Assembly (NCBI GenBank): GCA_030425925.1
Contig: JAUHZO010000009.1
Location: 62,001 to 126,000, forward strand
DNA length: 64,000 nt
Reading direction: 5' to 3'
Source of the DNA: Alphaproteobacteria bacterium
Lineage (GTDB): Bacteria > Pseudomonadota > Alphaproteobacteria > Rhodobacterales > Rhodobacteraceae
In this document: positions 8,661 to 18,710 of the stretch, one piece after another
How positions within the stretch are numbered: the first letter of the stretch is position 1
How the letters are laid out: each line of letters opens with the position of its first letter
Position numbers and translations under genes: made by a program
The notes under the pieces: generated by a model
Told to the model about the DNA's origin: nothing
Database searches by the model: none
What the model saw: only the letters and a program-made list of their open reading frames with translations

Positions 8661-9680
8661 ATGCCCGATCTCGACTCCGGTCACATCTTCCTGACCACGC
8701 TGGCCCCGATCAAGGGCGCAGGACGTGGCGGCGGCCAGAAGACCTCGTACGAACAGAACATCCGCATCTCGCTGGCGCGGCTGCCCACGGCGTTGCAATC
8801 GCCGGCCACGCGGCAGACCGGCCTGAACAGCCCCTTTGCCCGCAACACGCGCAACCATCTGGCGCGGATGTTCGTGCTGAACGACACCGTCTTCAACGGC
8901 CGGGTCGGGGAAAACGCGCTGGCCGCCGCCATCAGCCGCAAGGACCCGATCAACCCCGAGCCGGTGGACCGCCTGAACGCCGCCTATCTGGTGTTCTGCG
9001 CCGATATCGACGCCGTCACCGAAGACGGCCAGCCCCTGCCCGCCAACCTGACCGCCGCGCAACAGCGCGCGGTGCGCGCCAGCTATGCCCGCAAGCTGTG
9101 GGACACCATGCAGCCCGAACTGCGCGAGATCTATTCCAACTGCGTGGGCTTTGACGATGTGCAGACCGCGGACGATTTCGCGCGCTATCTCGACCGCTGC
9201 CATGTCGAAACGACGATGCCGTTCCACGACTATTACCTGGAACTGCCGGAGTTCCACATCCTGCCGGTGCGCCCGCTGCTTCTGGCCGTGGCGATCCCCG
9301 CGCTGGTGGCGCTGGTCGCGCTGGTCTGCCGCATCCTGGGCATGATCGACCTGCCGCTGCTGGGCTGGAACAGCCTTGCCACCTTCCTGCTTGCCGGGGC
9401 CCTGGCCGCCATCGCCGCCGTGGCGTCGGTGAAATATGCCATCGCCAACGGCAACAAGCCGCTGGCACCGGGCAAGTATGACGACCTGCCCACGGTGCTC
9501 AAGGCGCTCTACATGCAGCAGCATTTTGCCGATTTCGTGGTCGAGCATCAGGGCTGCACGCCCGAGACGCTGCACGCGGCCTTCGGGGCCTTTCTGGACC
9601 GCACGCAGCCGCAGGACCGCAGCGCGCCCACCCAGGAGCCCGGGGTCATCGCCTCTGTGCCCATCCACGCCGCCCGCTAA
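8661..9680 (+). CDS. Unrecognised membrane-anchored protein of the DyP/P450 operon
   Basis: 339 residues, family not recognised. The N-terminal two thirds is soluble and basic-aromatic (TSYEQNIRISLARLP, RNTRNHLARMFVLND, KLWDTMQPELREIYSNC). Two adjacent membrane segments follow at about residues 208-228 and 240-260, then a soluble tail of about 75 residues (KYDDLPTVLKALYMQQHFADF). GAGGAGAC precedes the ATG. The hairpin-like double span would place the peroxidase and P450 step at the inner membrane, consistent with a lipid or hydrophobic substrate; that is inference. It lies 12 bases after the first gene and 18 before the peroxidase. Confidence 0.75.
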   Translation: MPDLDSGHIFLTTLAPIKGAGRGGGQKTSYEQNIRISLARLPTALQSPATRQTGLNSPFARNTRNHLARMFVLNDTVFNGRVGENALAAAISRKDPINPEPVDRLNAAYLVFCADIDAVTEDGQPLPANLTAAQQRAVRASYARKLWDTMQPELREIYSNCVGFDDVQTADDFARYLDRCHVETTMPFHDYYLELPEFHILPVRPLLLAVAIPALVALVALVCRILGMIDLPLLGWNSLATFLLAGALAAIAAVASVKYAIANGNKPLAPGKYDDLPTVLKALYMQQHFADFVVEHQGCTPETLHAAFGAFLDRTQPQDRSAPTQEPGVIASVPIHAAR

Positions 9681-9698
9681 GACACATTGGATTTCCAC

Positions 9699-11363
9699 AT
9701 GACCCGCACGCTCGATCTTGACGACATTCAGGGCAACGTGACCCGTGCCTATGGCCGCTTCGCCTTTCCCTTTGCCCGTTATTTCTTTCTCAACATCGCC
9801 GATCCGGACTCGGGCCGCCGCTTTGTCGACCTGGTGCGCCACGAGGTGACCACGGCGCAGCGCTGGACCGCCGAATCCAAGCCGAAATGCACGCTCAACA
9901 TCGGGTTCACCTTCTATGGCCTGCTCAAGCTGGGGCTGTCCTCGAAGACGCTGCAGGAGATGCCGCAGGAATTCATCGAGGGCATGAAGAACCGCGCCTT
10001 CGTGCTGGGCGACCGCGACACCGCCAGGACGGCGGATGACGACACCGGCTGGTGCGACCACTGGGACCCGATCTGGCGCAACAACCGCTGCGGGCAGATC
10101 GACACGCCGCAGAACGTGCATATCTGGATTTCGCTCAACGCCCAGCTCAAGGCCGAAGGCACGGCCGAGCCCGACGACGCGCTGGAGGAAAAGACCCGCC
10201 GCCTGCGCGAGATGTGCAAGACCGCCGGCGGCGTGTCCATCCTCGACGGGATCGGGCGCAACGGCGAGGCCGACTACCAGGCGGCCTCGGCCGTGTTCGA
10301 CAAGATCGGCGGCATCCCGGTGCCCACGCCGAAGGAGCATTTCGGCTTTACCGACGGGATTTCGGACCCGGTCTTCGAAGGCCAGTACCCCGATGACGAG
10401 ATGGCCGACAAGGTGATCGGACGCGGCAAGCGGATGAACGGGGAATGGCAGCCCATCGCCACCGGCGAATTCATCCTTGGCCATCCCGACGAAAGCCAGG
10501 AACTGCCCCCCACCCCGCGCCCGGTGGAGTTCATGCACAACGGCACCTTCATGGCCTTCCGCAAGCTGCACGAAAACGTCGCCACCTTCGACGCGGTGGT
10601 GAAGGAAGAGGCCGAACGCTATGCCCGGGTGATGGGCCTGGACGACATGGACGAGGCCGTCGAGACGATCCGCGCCAAGATGTGCGGCCGCTGGTCGGAC
10701 GGCGTGCCGCTGGCCAAGGTGCCAACCTATGCCGAGTGGCGCAGCTTCCGGCGCGACAACCACTTCGAGGACAAGAACCCGCTGGTGGCGCTGAAGGCAC
10801 AGGTGGATTACATCCGCTCGCGCCATGCGTCGGATTTCCGCTATGCCGACGACATGCCCGGGTTCAAATGCCCCGGCGGCGCGCATGTGCGGCGGGTGAA
10901 CACGCGCGACTATCTCGATCCGCTGAACACCGGCGGGGTGGATGCCGCCGGCAATCCCCATCCCAACGACAAGGCCACCAGCCAGCTGAACAAGCGCCGC
11001 CGCATCCTGCGCCGCGGCCTGCCCTACGGGCCGCACAATTTCGAACACAAGGATGACGACACCGAACAGGGCGTGGCGATGATGATGATCGGCGCCTCGC
11101 TCTTCCGGCAGTTCGAGTTCGTCCAGCAGCAATGGATCCAGTACGGGCTGGATTTCCACCAGGGCAACAACACCTGCCCGATGCTGGGCGACCACACCCA
11201 CCACACGCGCTTTACCATCCCCGCCGACCCGCGCTCGGGCAAGCCGCCCTACGTGATGTCGAAGTTGAAGACCTTCGTGGAATGCCGCGGCGGCGACTAT
11301 TTCTTCATCCCCTCCCTGACCGGCCTGCGCATGATCGCGATGGGCATTGTCGACCCGACATAA
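9699..11363 (+). CDS. DyP-type haem peroxidase, long form
   Basis: 554 residues, a dye-decolourising-peroxidase-superfamily haem enzyme. The opening LDLDDIQGNVTRAYGRF and NIGFTFYGLLKLGL match the family; the GxxDG box is GFTDG at residues 216-220 with the catalytic aspartate at 219; the proximal haem ligand is His396 in CPGGAHVRRVNTRDY; the end GGDYFFIPSLTGL is typical. At 554 residues it is longer than the common bacterial forms (about 300-450). There is no Tat or Sec signal, so it is probably cytosolic. I start at the ATG at 9699; a TTG at 9687 is possible. The proposed role, with the neighbouring P450, is peroxide-dependent oxidation. Confidence 0.9.
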   Translation: MTRTLDLDDIQGNVTRAYGRFAFPFARYFFLNIADPDSGRRFVDLVRHEVTTAQRWTAESKPKCTLNIGFTFYGLLKLGLSSKTLQEMPQEFIEGMKNRAFVLGDRDTARTADDDTGWCDHWDPIWRNNRCGQIDTPQNVHIWISLNAQLKAEGTAEPDDALEEKTRRLREMCKTAGGVSILDGIGRNGEADYQAASAVFDKIGGIPVPTPKEHFGFTDGISDPVFEGQYPDDEMADKVIGRGKRMNGEWQPIATGEFILGHPDESQELPPTPRPVEFMHNGTFMAFRKLHENVATFDAVVKEEAERYARVMGLDDMDEAVETIRAKMCGRWSDGVPLAKVPTYAEWRSFRRDNHFEDKNPLVALKAQVDYIRSRHASDFRYADDMPGFKCPGGAHVRRVNTRDYLDPLNTGGVDAAGNPHPNDKATSQLNKRRRILRRGLPYGPHNFEHKDDDTEQGVAMMMIGASLFRQFEFVQQQWIQYGLDFHQGNNTCPMLGDHTHHTRFTIPADPRSGKPPYVMSKLKTFVECRGGDYFFIPSLTGLRMIAMGIVDPT

Positions 11364-11375
11364 GGAGAGACGGCC

Positions 11376-12731
11376 ATGTCTGCCATCCTCGCCGCGCTGA
11401 CCACCGTCTGGCGCGTCCTGCAGGTCTGGGCCGAAGGGCTCTGGTCGCTTGTCTCGCTGCTGGGCATCGGGCTGCGGGCGCTGGTCACGGGCGGCGGCGC
11501 AGCCAGCCTCGCCGCGGCCTTTGCCGCGCCCGCCACCCAGCGCAAGGCGCTTTCGGTGCTGCGGGCGGTCTGGCCCAACCTGCGGCTGGGCCGGTCCTTC
11601 GTGAAGGCCTATGACAATTCCGGAACCATCATCGTTACACGGCATAACGATTGCCTCGACGTGCTGAACCGCGATGCCGATTTCGAAGTGGTCTACGGCC
11701 CGCGGATGCAGAAGCTGACCGAGGGGCGCAACTTCTTTCTCGGGATGCAGCCGGGCTGGGACTATACCCGCGACACCTCGGCCATGCGGCTGGCGATGCG
11801 CACCACCGACGTGGCCGACCTCATCCTGCCCCGGGCGCAGGCGCTGGCCGACGACATCGTGGCGCGGTCCGGCGGCCGGATCGACCTGCCGCCGCAACTG
11901 GCCCTGCAGGTGCCCTGGGACATGACCCGGCACTATTTCGGCACCCCCGGCCCCGATGCCGCCACCATGCAGGACTGGACCACGACGCTGTTCTGGTACC
12001 TGTTCGAGGATCTGGGCGCCGATCCGGAGTTCGACGCCAAGGCCATGCACCAGGCGGCGCAGTTCCGCGCCTATCTCGACGGGGTGATCGCCGAACGTCA
12101 CGCCGCGCCCACCGACGCGCCGGATCTGGTCAACCGCTGCCTGGCTCTGCAGGCGGCGGGCACGCCGGGGATGGACGATACCGGCATCCGCAACAACATC
12201 CTGGGTCTGCAGATCGGGGCCATCCCGACGATCTCCAAGGCGGCCTGCCTGGCGCTGGACGAGCTGCTGAACCGTCCCGACGCGCTGCGCGGCGCGATGC
12301 AGGCGGCGCGCTCGGACGACGACGCCAGGCTGGCGCAATACATCTGGGAGGCGCTGCGCTTCAACCCGCACAACCCGGTGGTCTATCGCCGGGCCACGCG
12401 CGACACCGTGGTAGGCCGGTCGACCCTGCGCCAACAGACGGTGCGCCAGGGCGACATGGTCTTTGCCGCCACGCTGTCGGCCATGTTCGATCCGCTTGCC
12501 ATCCCCCACCCGGGGCGCTTCTGCATCGACCGCCCGTGGGAAACCTACATCATCTGGGGCTACGGGATGCACACCTGTTTTGGCGCGGCGATCAACCGCG
12601 TGGTGATCCCCGCCATCCTCAAGCCGCTCCTGCGCCAGAAGACCCTGCGCCGCGCGCCCGGTGCCGCGGGGCAGATCGACACCGGCGGCACGCCGCATCC
12701 GCAGCATTTCCACCTGGAATTCGACACCTGA
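11376..12731 (+). CDS. Cytochrome P450 with atypical I-helix
   Basis: 451-residue P450. The haem thiolate is Cys401 in YGMHTCFGAAIN, and the K-helix ExxR is E325-A-L-R328. The I-helix segment reads GLQIGAIPTISK, with GAIPT at residues 281-285 instead of the usual acidic-residue/threonine pair that protonates bound oxygen. Such replacement is typical of P450s that use peroxides or rearrange hydroperoxides. A hydrophobic N-terminal stretch (residues 3-35) could be a membrane anchor. No ferredoxin or reductase gene is in the operon. It lies 12 bases after the peroxidase gene. The long frame on the opposite strand here is a GC artefact. Confidence 0.92.
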   Translation: MSAILAALTTVWRVLQVWAEGLWSLVSLLGIGLRALVTGGGAASLAAAFAAPATQRKALSVLRAVWPNLRLGRSFVKAYDNSGTIIVTRHNDCLDVLNRDADFEVVYGPRMQKLTEGRNFFLGMQPGWDYTRDTSAMRLAMRTTDVADLILPRAQALADDIVARSGGRIDLPPQLALQVPWDMTRHYFGTPGPDAATMQDWTTTLFWYLFEDLGADPEFDAKAMHQAAQFRAYLDGVIAERHAAPTDAPDLVNRCLALQAAGTPGMDDTGIRNNILGLQIGAIPTISKAACLALDELLNRPDALRGAMQAARSDDDARLAQYIWEALRFNPHNPVVYRRATRDTVVGRSTLRQQTVRQGDMVFAATLSAMFDPLAIPHPGRFCIDRPWETYIIWGYGMHTCFGAAINRVVIPAILKPLLRQKTLRRAPGAAGQIDTGGTPHPQHFHLEFDT

Positions 12732-12742
12732 AGGAGCGTGCC

Positions 12743-13510
12743 ATGACCGACCGGACCCTTCTCATCACGCTCCGCCCGTCCTCGGACGTGGATCTGGGCC
12801 GCTGGCTGTTGCAGCATTACGGTGTGCCCTATACCGAACGCCCTCATGCGCCGATCTTTCACGTTCTGGCGCTGAAAGCCTGGGGCGAAGGCAAGGACGA
12901 CTATCCCCTGCTGGTCCGCAACGGCAACAGGTTCCCCACGGTGGAAAAGATCGTCGCCCTGCTGGAGCCCGACGCCGCCCCCGACCGGCGGCTCCTGCCC
13001 GACGACGGCAGTGCGGCGCGCAAGGAAGTGGACGCGCTGCAGCATTACGCCCGCTACGACGTCGGCACCGGTGTGGTGAACTGGTCCTATTTCCACCTGC
13101 TGCAGCACAAGGCCGCGGTCTGGCCCTCGATCACCACCGGCGTGCCGTGGTACGAAAAGGCGTTCTGCCATGTGGGGTTCCCGGTCATCCGGTCGCTGAT
13201 GTACAAGGGGCTGGCGCTGGACCGGCAGGTGGCGGACAAGGCGCTGGACGACGTGCGGCACGGCTTTGACCGGATCGACGCGCTGCTTGCGGACGGGCGG
13301 CGCTATCTGGTGGGCGACCGGCTGAGCCTGGCCGACCTGGCCACCGCCGCCTCATTCGGACCGATGATCCTGGCGCAGGGCTATCAGGGCTTTCTGCCCA
13401 ACCAGGCCGCCTGCCCGCCTTTCATGCAGACCGTCTATCAGGAGTTGCGCACCCGGCCCGCGGGGCTGTTCGTGCAGCGCCTCTACGACACCCACCGCCC
13501 AGGCGTCTGA
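12743..13510 (+). CDS. Glutathione S-transferase-like protein
   Basis: 255 residues with a thioredoxin-like N-terminal domain (LLITLRPSSDVDLGRWLLQHYGVPYTERPH, the VPY stretch preceding the cis-proline-like region NRFPTVEKIVALL) and an all-helical C-terminal domain ending in GDRLSLADLATAAS, the usual GST N-capping box. AAGGAG lies 7 bases before the ATG at 12743. It is the last gene of the five-gene operon. A role in conjugating or isomerising the product of the peroxidase/P450 pair is plausible by analogy with GST-type isomerases of eicosanoid pathways, but that is inference. Confidence 0.82.
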   Translation: MTDRTLLITLRPSSDVDLGRWLLQHYGVPYTERPHAPIFHVLALKAWGEGKDDYPLLVRNGNRFPTVEKIVALLEPDAAPDRRLLPDDGSAARKEVDALQHYARYDVGTGVVNWSYFHLLQHKAAVWPSITTGVPWYEKAFCHVGFPVIRSLMYKGLALDRQVADKALDDVRHGFDRIDALLADGRRYLVGDRLSLADLATAASFGPMILAQGYQGFLPNQAACPPFMQTVYQELRTRPAGLFVQRLYDTHRPGV

Positions 13511-13512
13511 CC

Positions 13513-13626
13513 AGAGCGTGTCGCGCCCGATCGGGTTCGGGCATTCGCCTGCCGGACCGAGGCAGGGTCGGTGAAGCATGACCCGGTCGGTCAGGCAGGC
13601 GAATGCGATTTGGCGCGACACGCTCT
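13513..13626. repeat. 114-bp long imperfect palindrome (possible MITE-like element or terminator)
   Basis: The outer arms AGAGCGTGTCGCGCC (13513-13527) and its exact complement (13612-13626) enclose a second perfect pair, GCATTCGCCTGCC (13541-13553) and its complement (13594-13606), and a shorter one, GACCGA/TCGGTC. It fills the whole gap between the convergent GST and oxyR genes, and the oxyR stop codon shares its last bases. The nested symmetry looks like a non-autonomous repeat element; transcribed, it would form a strong hairpin. Confidence 0.7.
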
Positions 13627-14521
13627 AGCCCGGCGGGCGGGCGCTGTCGCGCACCACGTCCGCCAGGTCCGCCAGCTGGCGGCCCAGCGGGCTGGACCGG
13701 CGCCAGACCATGCCGATGGTGCGCGACGGCTCGTCGCCCGGGAACCGCGCCACCGAAACCGCGGCCGAGCGGGTCTCGACCGTTTCGGCCATTTCCGGGA
13801 TCAGCGTCACCCCGATGCCCGCCGCCACCATCTGCACCAGCGTCGACAGCGTGCTGCCGTCAAGCCCGCCGCGGGGCTGCGGCGGGCGCAGGCTGCAGAA
13901 CGACAGCGCCTGGTCGCGGAAACAGTGGCCCTCTTCCAGCAGCAGCAACCGCATCTCGCCCAGGGCCTGCCGGTCCGGCAGGGGCTTGCCGGCATCGCCC
14001 GCGGGGCGCACCAGAAGGAAGCGTTCTGAAAACAGCGCCGTTTCCGCCAGCGCCGGTTCGGACACCGGCAGCGCCAGCAACGCGGTGTCCAGCCGCCCGT
14101 CCAGCAGTTCCTGCACCAGGCGCGAGGTCAGAGTCTCGCGGACGTAAAGGTCCAGCCCGGGATGCGACCGGCCAAGCCCGGCCAGCACGCGCGGCAGCAG
14201 ATAGGGCGCGATGGTGGGGATCACGCCCAGCCGCAACCGTCCCGCCAGCCGGTCCTGCGCGGCGCGCGCCAGGTCGCCCAGCTCGTCCACCGCGCGCAGG
14301 ATGCCGCCGATCCGGTCGGCCACCTGCTCGCCAAAGGCGGTCAGCCGGACCTGCCGGGCGCCGCGTTCGAACAACGTGGCCCCCAGACTGTCCTCCAGTT
14401 CCCGGATCTGGACAGAGAGCGCGGGCTGCGAGATCGCGCAGGCCGCCGCCGCACGCCCGAAATGGCCTTCGCGCGCCAGCGCCTCGAAATAGCGCAACTG
14501 CTTGAGGGTGAGGTTCTTCAT
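13625..14521 (-). CDS. oxyR: Hydrogen-peroxide-responsive LysR regulator OxyR
   Basis: 298-residue LysR-family activator. The N-terminal winged helix begins LKQLRYFEALAREGHFGRAA, followed by the recognition region ISQPALSVQIRELE. The redox centre is present: Cys200 and Cys209 in EGHCFRDQALSFC, equivalent to Cys199 and Cys208 of Escherichia coli OxyR, which form a disulfide on peroxide exposure. It is divergent from katG, the classic target. Its own leader contains palindromes likely to be binding sites, so autoregulation is expected. The upstream peroxidase/P450 operon converges on it and may or may not belong to the same regulon. Confidence 0.95.
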   Translation of the reverse strand: MKNLTLKQLRYFEALAREGHFGRAAAACAISQPALSVQIRELEDSLGATLFERGARQVRLTAFGEQVADRIGGILRAVDELGDLARAAQDRLAGRLRLGVIPTIAPYLLPRVLAGLGRSHPGLDLYVRETLTSRLVQELLDGRLDTALLALPVSEPALAETALFSERFLLVRPAGDAGKPLPDRQALGEMRLLLLEEGHCFRDQALSFCSLRPPQPRGGLDGSTLSTLVQMVAAGIGVTLIPEMAETVETRSAAVSVARFPGDEPSRTIGMVWRRSSPLGRQLADLADVVRDSARPPG

Positions 14522-17014
<2,493 letters not shown>

Positions 17015-17071
17015 CCCGGACCGGGGCCGTGCCGCAAGGCGCGGCCCTTCGCGGCTTGATCCCGCGTTTCG

Positions 17072-17104
17072 ACGGCGCGTCCTTGCGGGGCGCGCCGTTT
17101 TCTT
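17072..17104 (+). terminator. Intrinsic terminator of katG
   Basis: Stem ACGGCGCG/CGCGCCGT with an 11-nt loop is followed by TTTCTT. It lies 58 bases after the katG stop. A second, weaker GC-rich hairpin (GGGCCGTGCC...GGCGCGGCCC) precedes it at about 17024-17047. Confidence 0.75.
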
Positions 17105-17125
17105 CGTGCCGTGTCGTCCGAGGAA

Positions 17126-17202
17126 TGGTACCGCCTCCCCGGCTCGAACGGGGGACCTCTAGATCCACAATCTAGCGCTCTAACCAACTGAGCTAAGGCG
17201 GC
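17126..17202 (-). tRNA. tRNA-His (anticodon GTG)
   Basis: 77 nt on the minus strand with CCA encoded. The acceptor pairs GCCGCCT with AGGCGGT, the D arm is TAGCTCAGTTGGTTAGAGC, the anticodon stem CTAGA/TCTAG encloses loop TTGTGGA with anticodon GTG, and the T loop is GTTCGAGC. The base before position 1 is T, not the G-1 that nearly all tRNA-His require; the discriminator is A73 and position 72 is U opposite G1. This matches the known alphaproteobacterial exception with divergent histidyl-tRNA synthetase. Confidence 0.96.
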
Positions 17203-17256
17203 ACTGGCGCATCGGATACAAAAGCCGCCCCGCGAATGCAACCCGGATTCTGGGCC

Positions 17257-17736
17257 TCAGAGGTCGACTTCCCAGCCTTGCTCCACCACATCGGTGCCGA
17301 AACTGCGCTTGGGTTCGGACCGCACCAGACGCCAGCCAAACCGCCGGTAGAGCGCACAGGCCGCGCGATGGCTTTCATGGGTCCACAGAACCATGCGCGC
17401 AAATCCCCTTGCGCGGGCGTGCGCCATGCAGTCGGACAGCAGCCGCTTGCCCAGCCCCAGACCGCGCGCCTCGGGCACCAGAAGGAACAGCCGCAGTTGT
17501 GCCGTCTCGGCATCGCGCCGGACGCAGAAGACGCTGCCCAGACGCTGCGCGCCCCGCCAGGCGATGAAGGCGCGGTCGGTCTGCGGATCGTGGTCTTTCG
17601 CATAGGTCTCCAGCACCTCGCGCACCAGGACGGGGAAGGTCGCGTCAAACCCCTCGTCGCGCGCATAAAGCTCGGCATGGCGGTCCACCAGCCAGTCGAT
17701 ATCTCCCGGGCCCAAGTTCCTGATCGCGATCTCCAT
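17257..17736 (-). CDS. GNAT-family N-acetyltransferase
   Basis: 159-residue acetyl-CoA-dependent N-acetyltransferase. The acetyl-CoA motif A is visible as LFLLVPEARGLGLGKRLLSDC (Q/RxxGxG/A form, RGLGLG), followed by GFARMVLWTH and a C-terminal CALYRRFGWRLV, the usual GNAT ending. I start at the ATG at 17736 (MEIAIRNLGPGDIDWL); an ATG ten codons upstream exists, but its extension does not resemble the family. It lies between tRNA-His and a divergent small gene. Some relatives are fused to or sit beside MarR regulators, but none is present here. Substrate unknown. Confidence 0.85.
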   Translation of the reverse strand: MEIAIRNLGPGDIDWLVDRHAELYARDEGFDATFPVLVREVLETYAKDHDPQTDRAFIAWRGAQRLGSVFCVRRDAETAQLRLFLLVPEARGLGLGKRLLSDCMAHARARGFARMVLWTHESHRAACALYRRFGWRLVRSEPKRSFGTDVVEQGWEVDL

Positions 17737-17813
17737 GCCGCCATCAAGCCTGCCTTGCGCTTGCAAATCAAGCGGCTTGGCGCTAGGTCCGGGGGCCTTG
17801 AGCGGAGGGTGTC

Positions 17814-18005
17814 ATGGGCATCAACGACGAACGCGAAATCGAGGCGGGCCTGCAGATCGGCCCCACGGACAAGGGCATGGTGCGCCTGTTCGTCACCGGT
17901 GAAGGGCTCGAAGTGCCGATGGATTTCGACCCCGAGGAAGCCGAGGAGATCGCCGAGGAAATCCGCGCCGCAGCCGCAGCCGCCCGCAAGGCCAAGCGCC
18001 GCTGA
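17814..18005 (+). CDS. Small acidic conserved protein (DUF6324-like)
   Basis: 63 residues, acidic in the middle and helical at the end: GLQIGPTDKGMVRLFVTGEGLEVPMDF, then PEEAEEIAEEIRAAAAAARKAKRR. The pattern is a small beta sheet followed by one long charged helix. It is a widespread Rhodobacterales protein to my recollection (DUF6324), with no known function. It is divergent from the acetyltransferase, 77 bases away, with AGCGGAGGG as ribosome site. A large palindrome follows its stop codon. Confidence 0.7.
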   Translation: MGINDEREIEAGLQIGPTDKGMVRLFVTGEGLEVPMDFDPEEAEEIAEEIRAAAAAARKAKRR

Positions 18006-18041
18006 CACCACCCCGGTCCACCGCCGTTCCGGCCATCCCGT

Positions 18042-18119
18042 CCGCAGTCCCGGACTTGCTCCGGGACCTCTTGTGTCCGGCCCGCTGCAGGAGGTCCCGG
18101 ATCAGGTCCGGGACTGCGG
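18042..18119. repeat. 29-bp-arm palindromic intergenic repeat
   Basis: Arms at 18042-18070 and 18091-18119 are reverse complements over 29 bases with two mismatches, separated by 20 bases. The core GGTCCCGGA...TCCGGGAC is the type of palindrome scattered in alphaproteobacterial intergenic regions. It sits between two convergent genes and probably also terminates transcription. A related but shorter GGTCCCG...CGGGACC hairpin occurs at 55117-55139. Confidence 0.75.
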
Positions 18120-18145
18120 TGCGCCAGGCACACGCGCCCGGTGCC

Positions 18146-18604
18146 TCAGGCCAGACCCGCCCCCGGATCGCGCAGCGCATGCAGCCGCCGCGCGGCGTGC
18201 TGCGCCAGCTTGCGGATCACCGCATTGCGCCGTGCGCCTGCCAGCCTCACCTCCGGCGCCATGCGCAGGATTTCCGCGTCATACCCGTCGGCAATGATCA
18301 GCCCGGTGTCGTCCGGCAGCAGATCGGTGGGAAAATCCTGATCCACCGCCCAGAAATAGCGGTCACACCATTCCAGATAGCCCTGCCACTTGCCATCTGC
18401 CGCGAAATCGGCGCGCGAGGACTTGCACTCGACCACCCAGATCTCGCCTTTTGCGCCCAGCGCCAGCACATCCACCCGCATGCCCCGTTCGGGCTCGAAT
18501 TCCTCCACCACGGCAAAGCCGTGGCTGGCCAGGTGCCGGCACACGCCGCGTGCCAGAAGCTGGCCGGGCATCAGGGTCTGAAGCTCTGCGATCATGCCCG
18601 CCAT
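18146..18604 (-). CDS. mmcB: MmcB family SOS-linked DNA repair protein
   Basis: 152 residues with a nuclease-like core of the PD-(D/E)XK kind: MRVDVLALGAKGEIWVVECKSSRADF, where the D, E and K of D...ECK are all present. MmcB was named in Caulobacter as an SOS-induced gene needed for mitomycin C resistance. The start could be the ATG at 18604 (MAGMIAEL) or that at 18595 (MIAELQTL). A LexA box (GTTC-N7-GTTC) lies immediately upstream, at 18608-18622, so induction by DNA damage is expected. It is convergent with the DUF6324-like gene and divergent from the membrane protein at 18711. Confidence 0.88.
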   Translation of the reverse strand: MAGMIAELQTLMPGQLLARGVCRHLASHGFAVVEEFEPERGMRVDVLALGAKGEIWVVECKSSRADFAADGKWQGYLEWCDRYFWAVDQDFPTDLLPDDTGLIIADGYDAEILRMAPEVRLAGARRNAVIRKLAQHAARRLHALRDPGAGLA

Positions 18605-18607
18605 AAT

Positions 18608-18622
18608 GAACAATTCATGAAC
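18608..18622 (-). promoter_or_regulatory. LexA (SOS) box of mmcB
   Basis: On the minus strand GTTC-ATGAATT-GTTC, an exact match to the alphaproteobacterial LexA direct-repeat operator GTTC-N7-GTTC. It ends 4 to 13 bases before the two possible mmcB start codons, where bound LexA would block transcription. Confidence 0.85.
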
Positions 18623-18710
18623 ATTTGCAAGCAATCCCGCGCCGACCGGCGCAAGCCCCCTTTTCCGCCGGGCCGAAGCCGCTAAGCTGCCCGCGATCAG
18701 GGAGGACCGC

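Noticed and set aside
7950-12713. A continuous minus-strand open frame of about 1580 codons opposite the DyP/P450 operon
   Set aside because: It lies antisense to five well-supported genes; high GC removes stop codons in that frame. The translation is rich in His, Arg, Gly and Val with no domain pattern.
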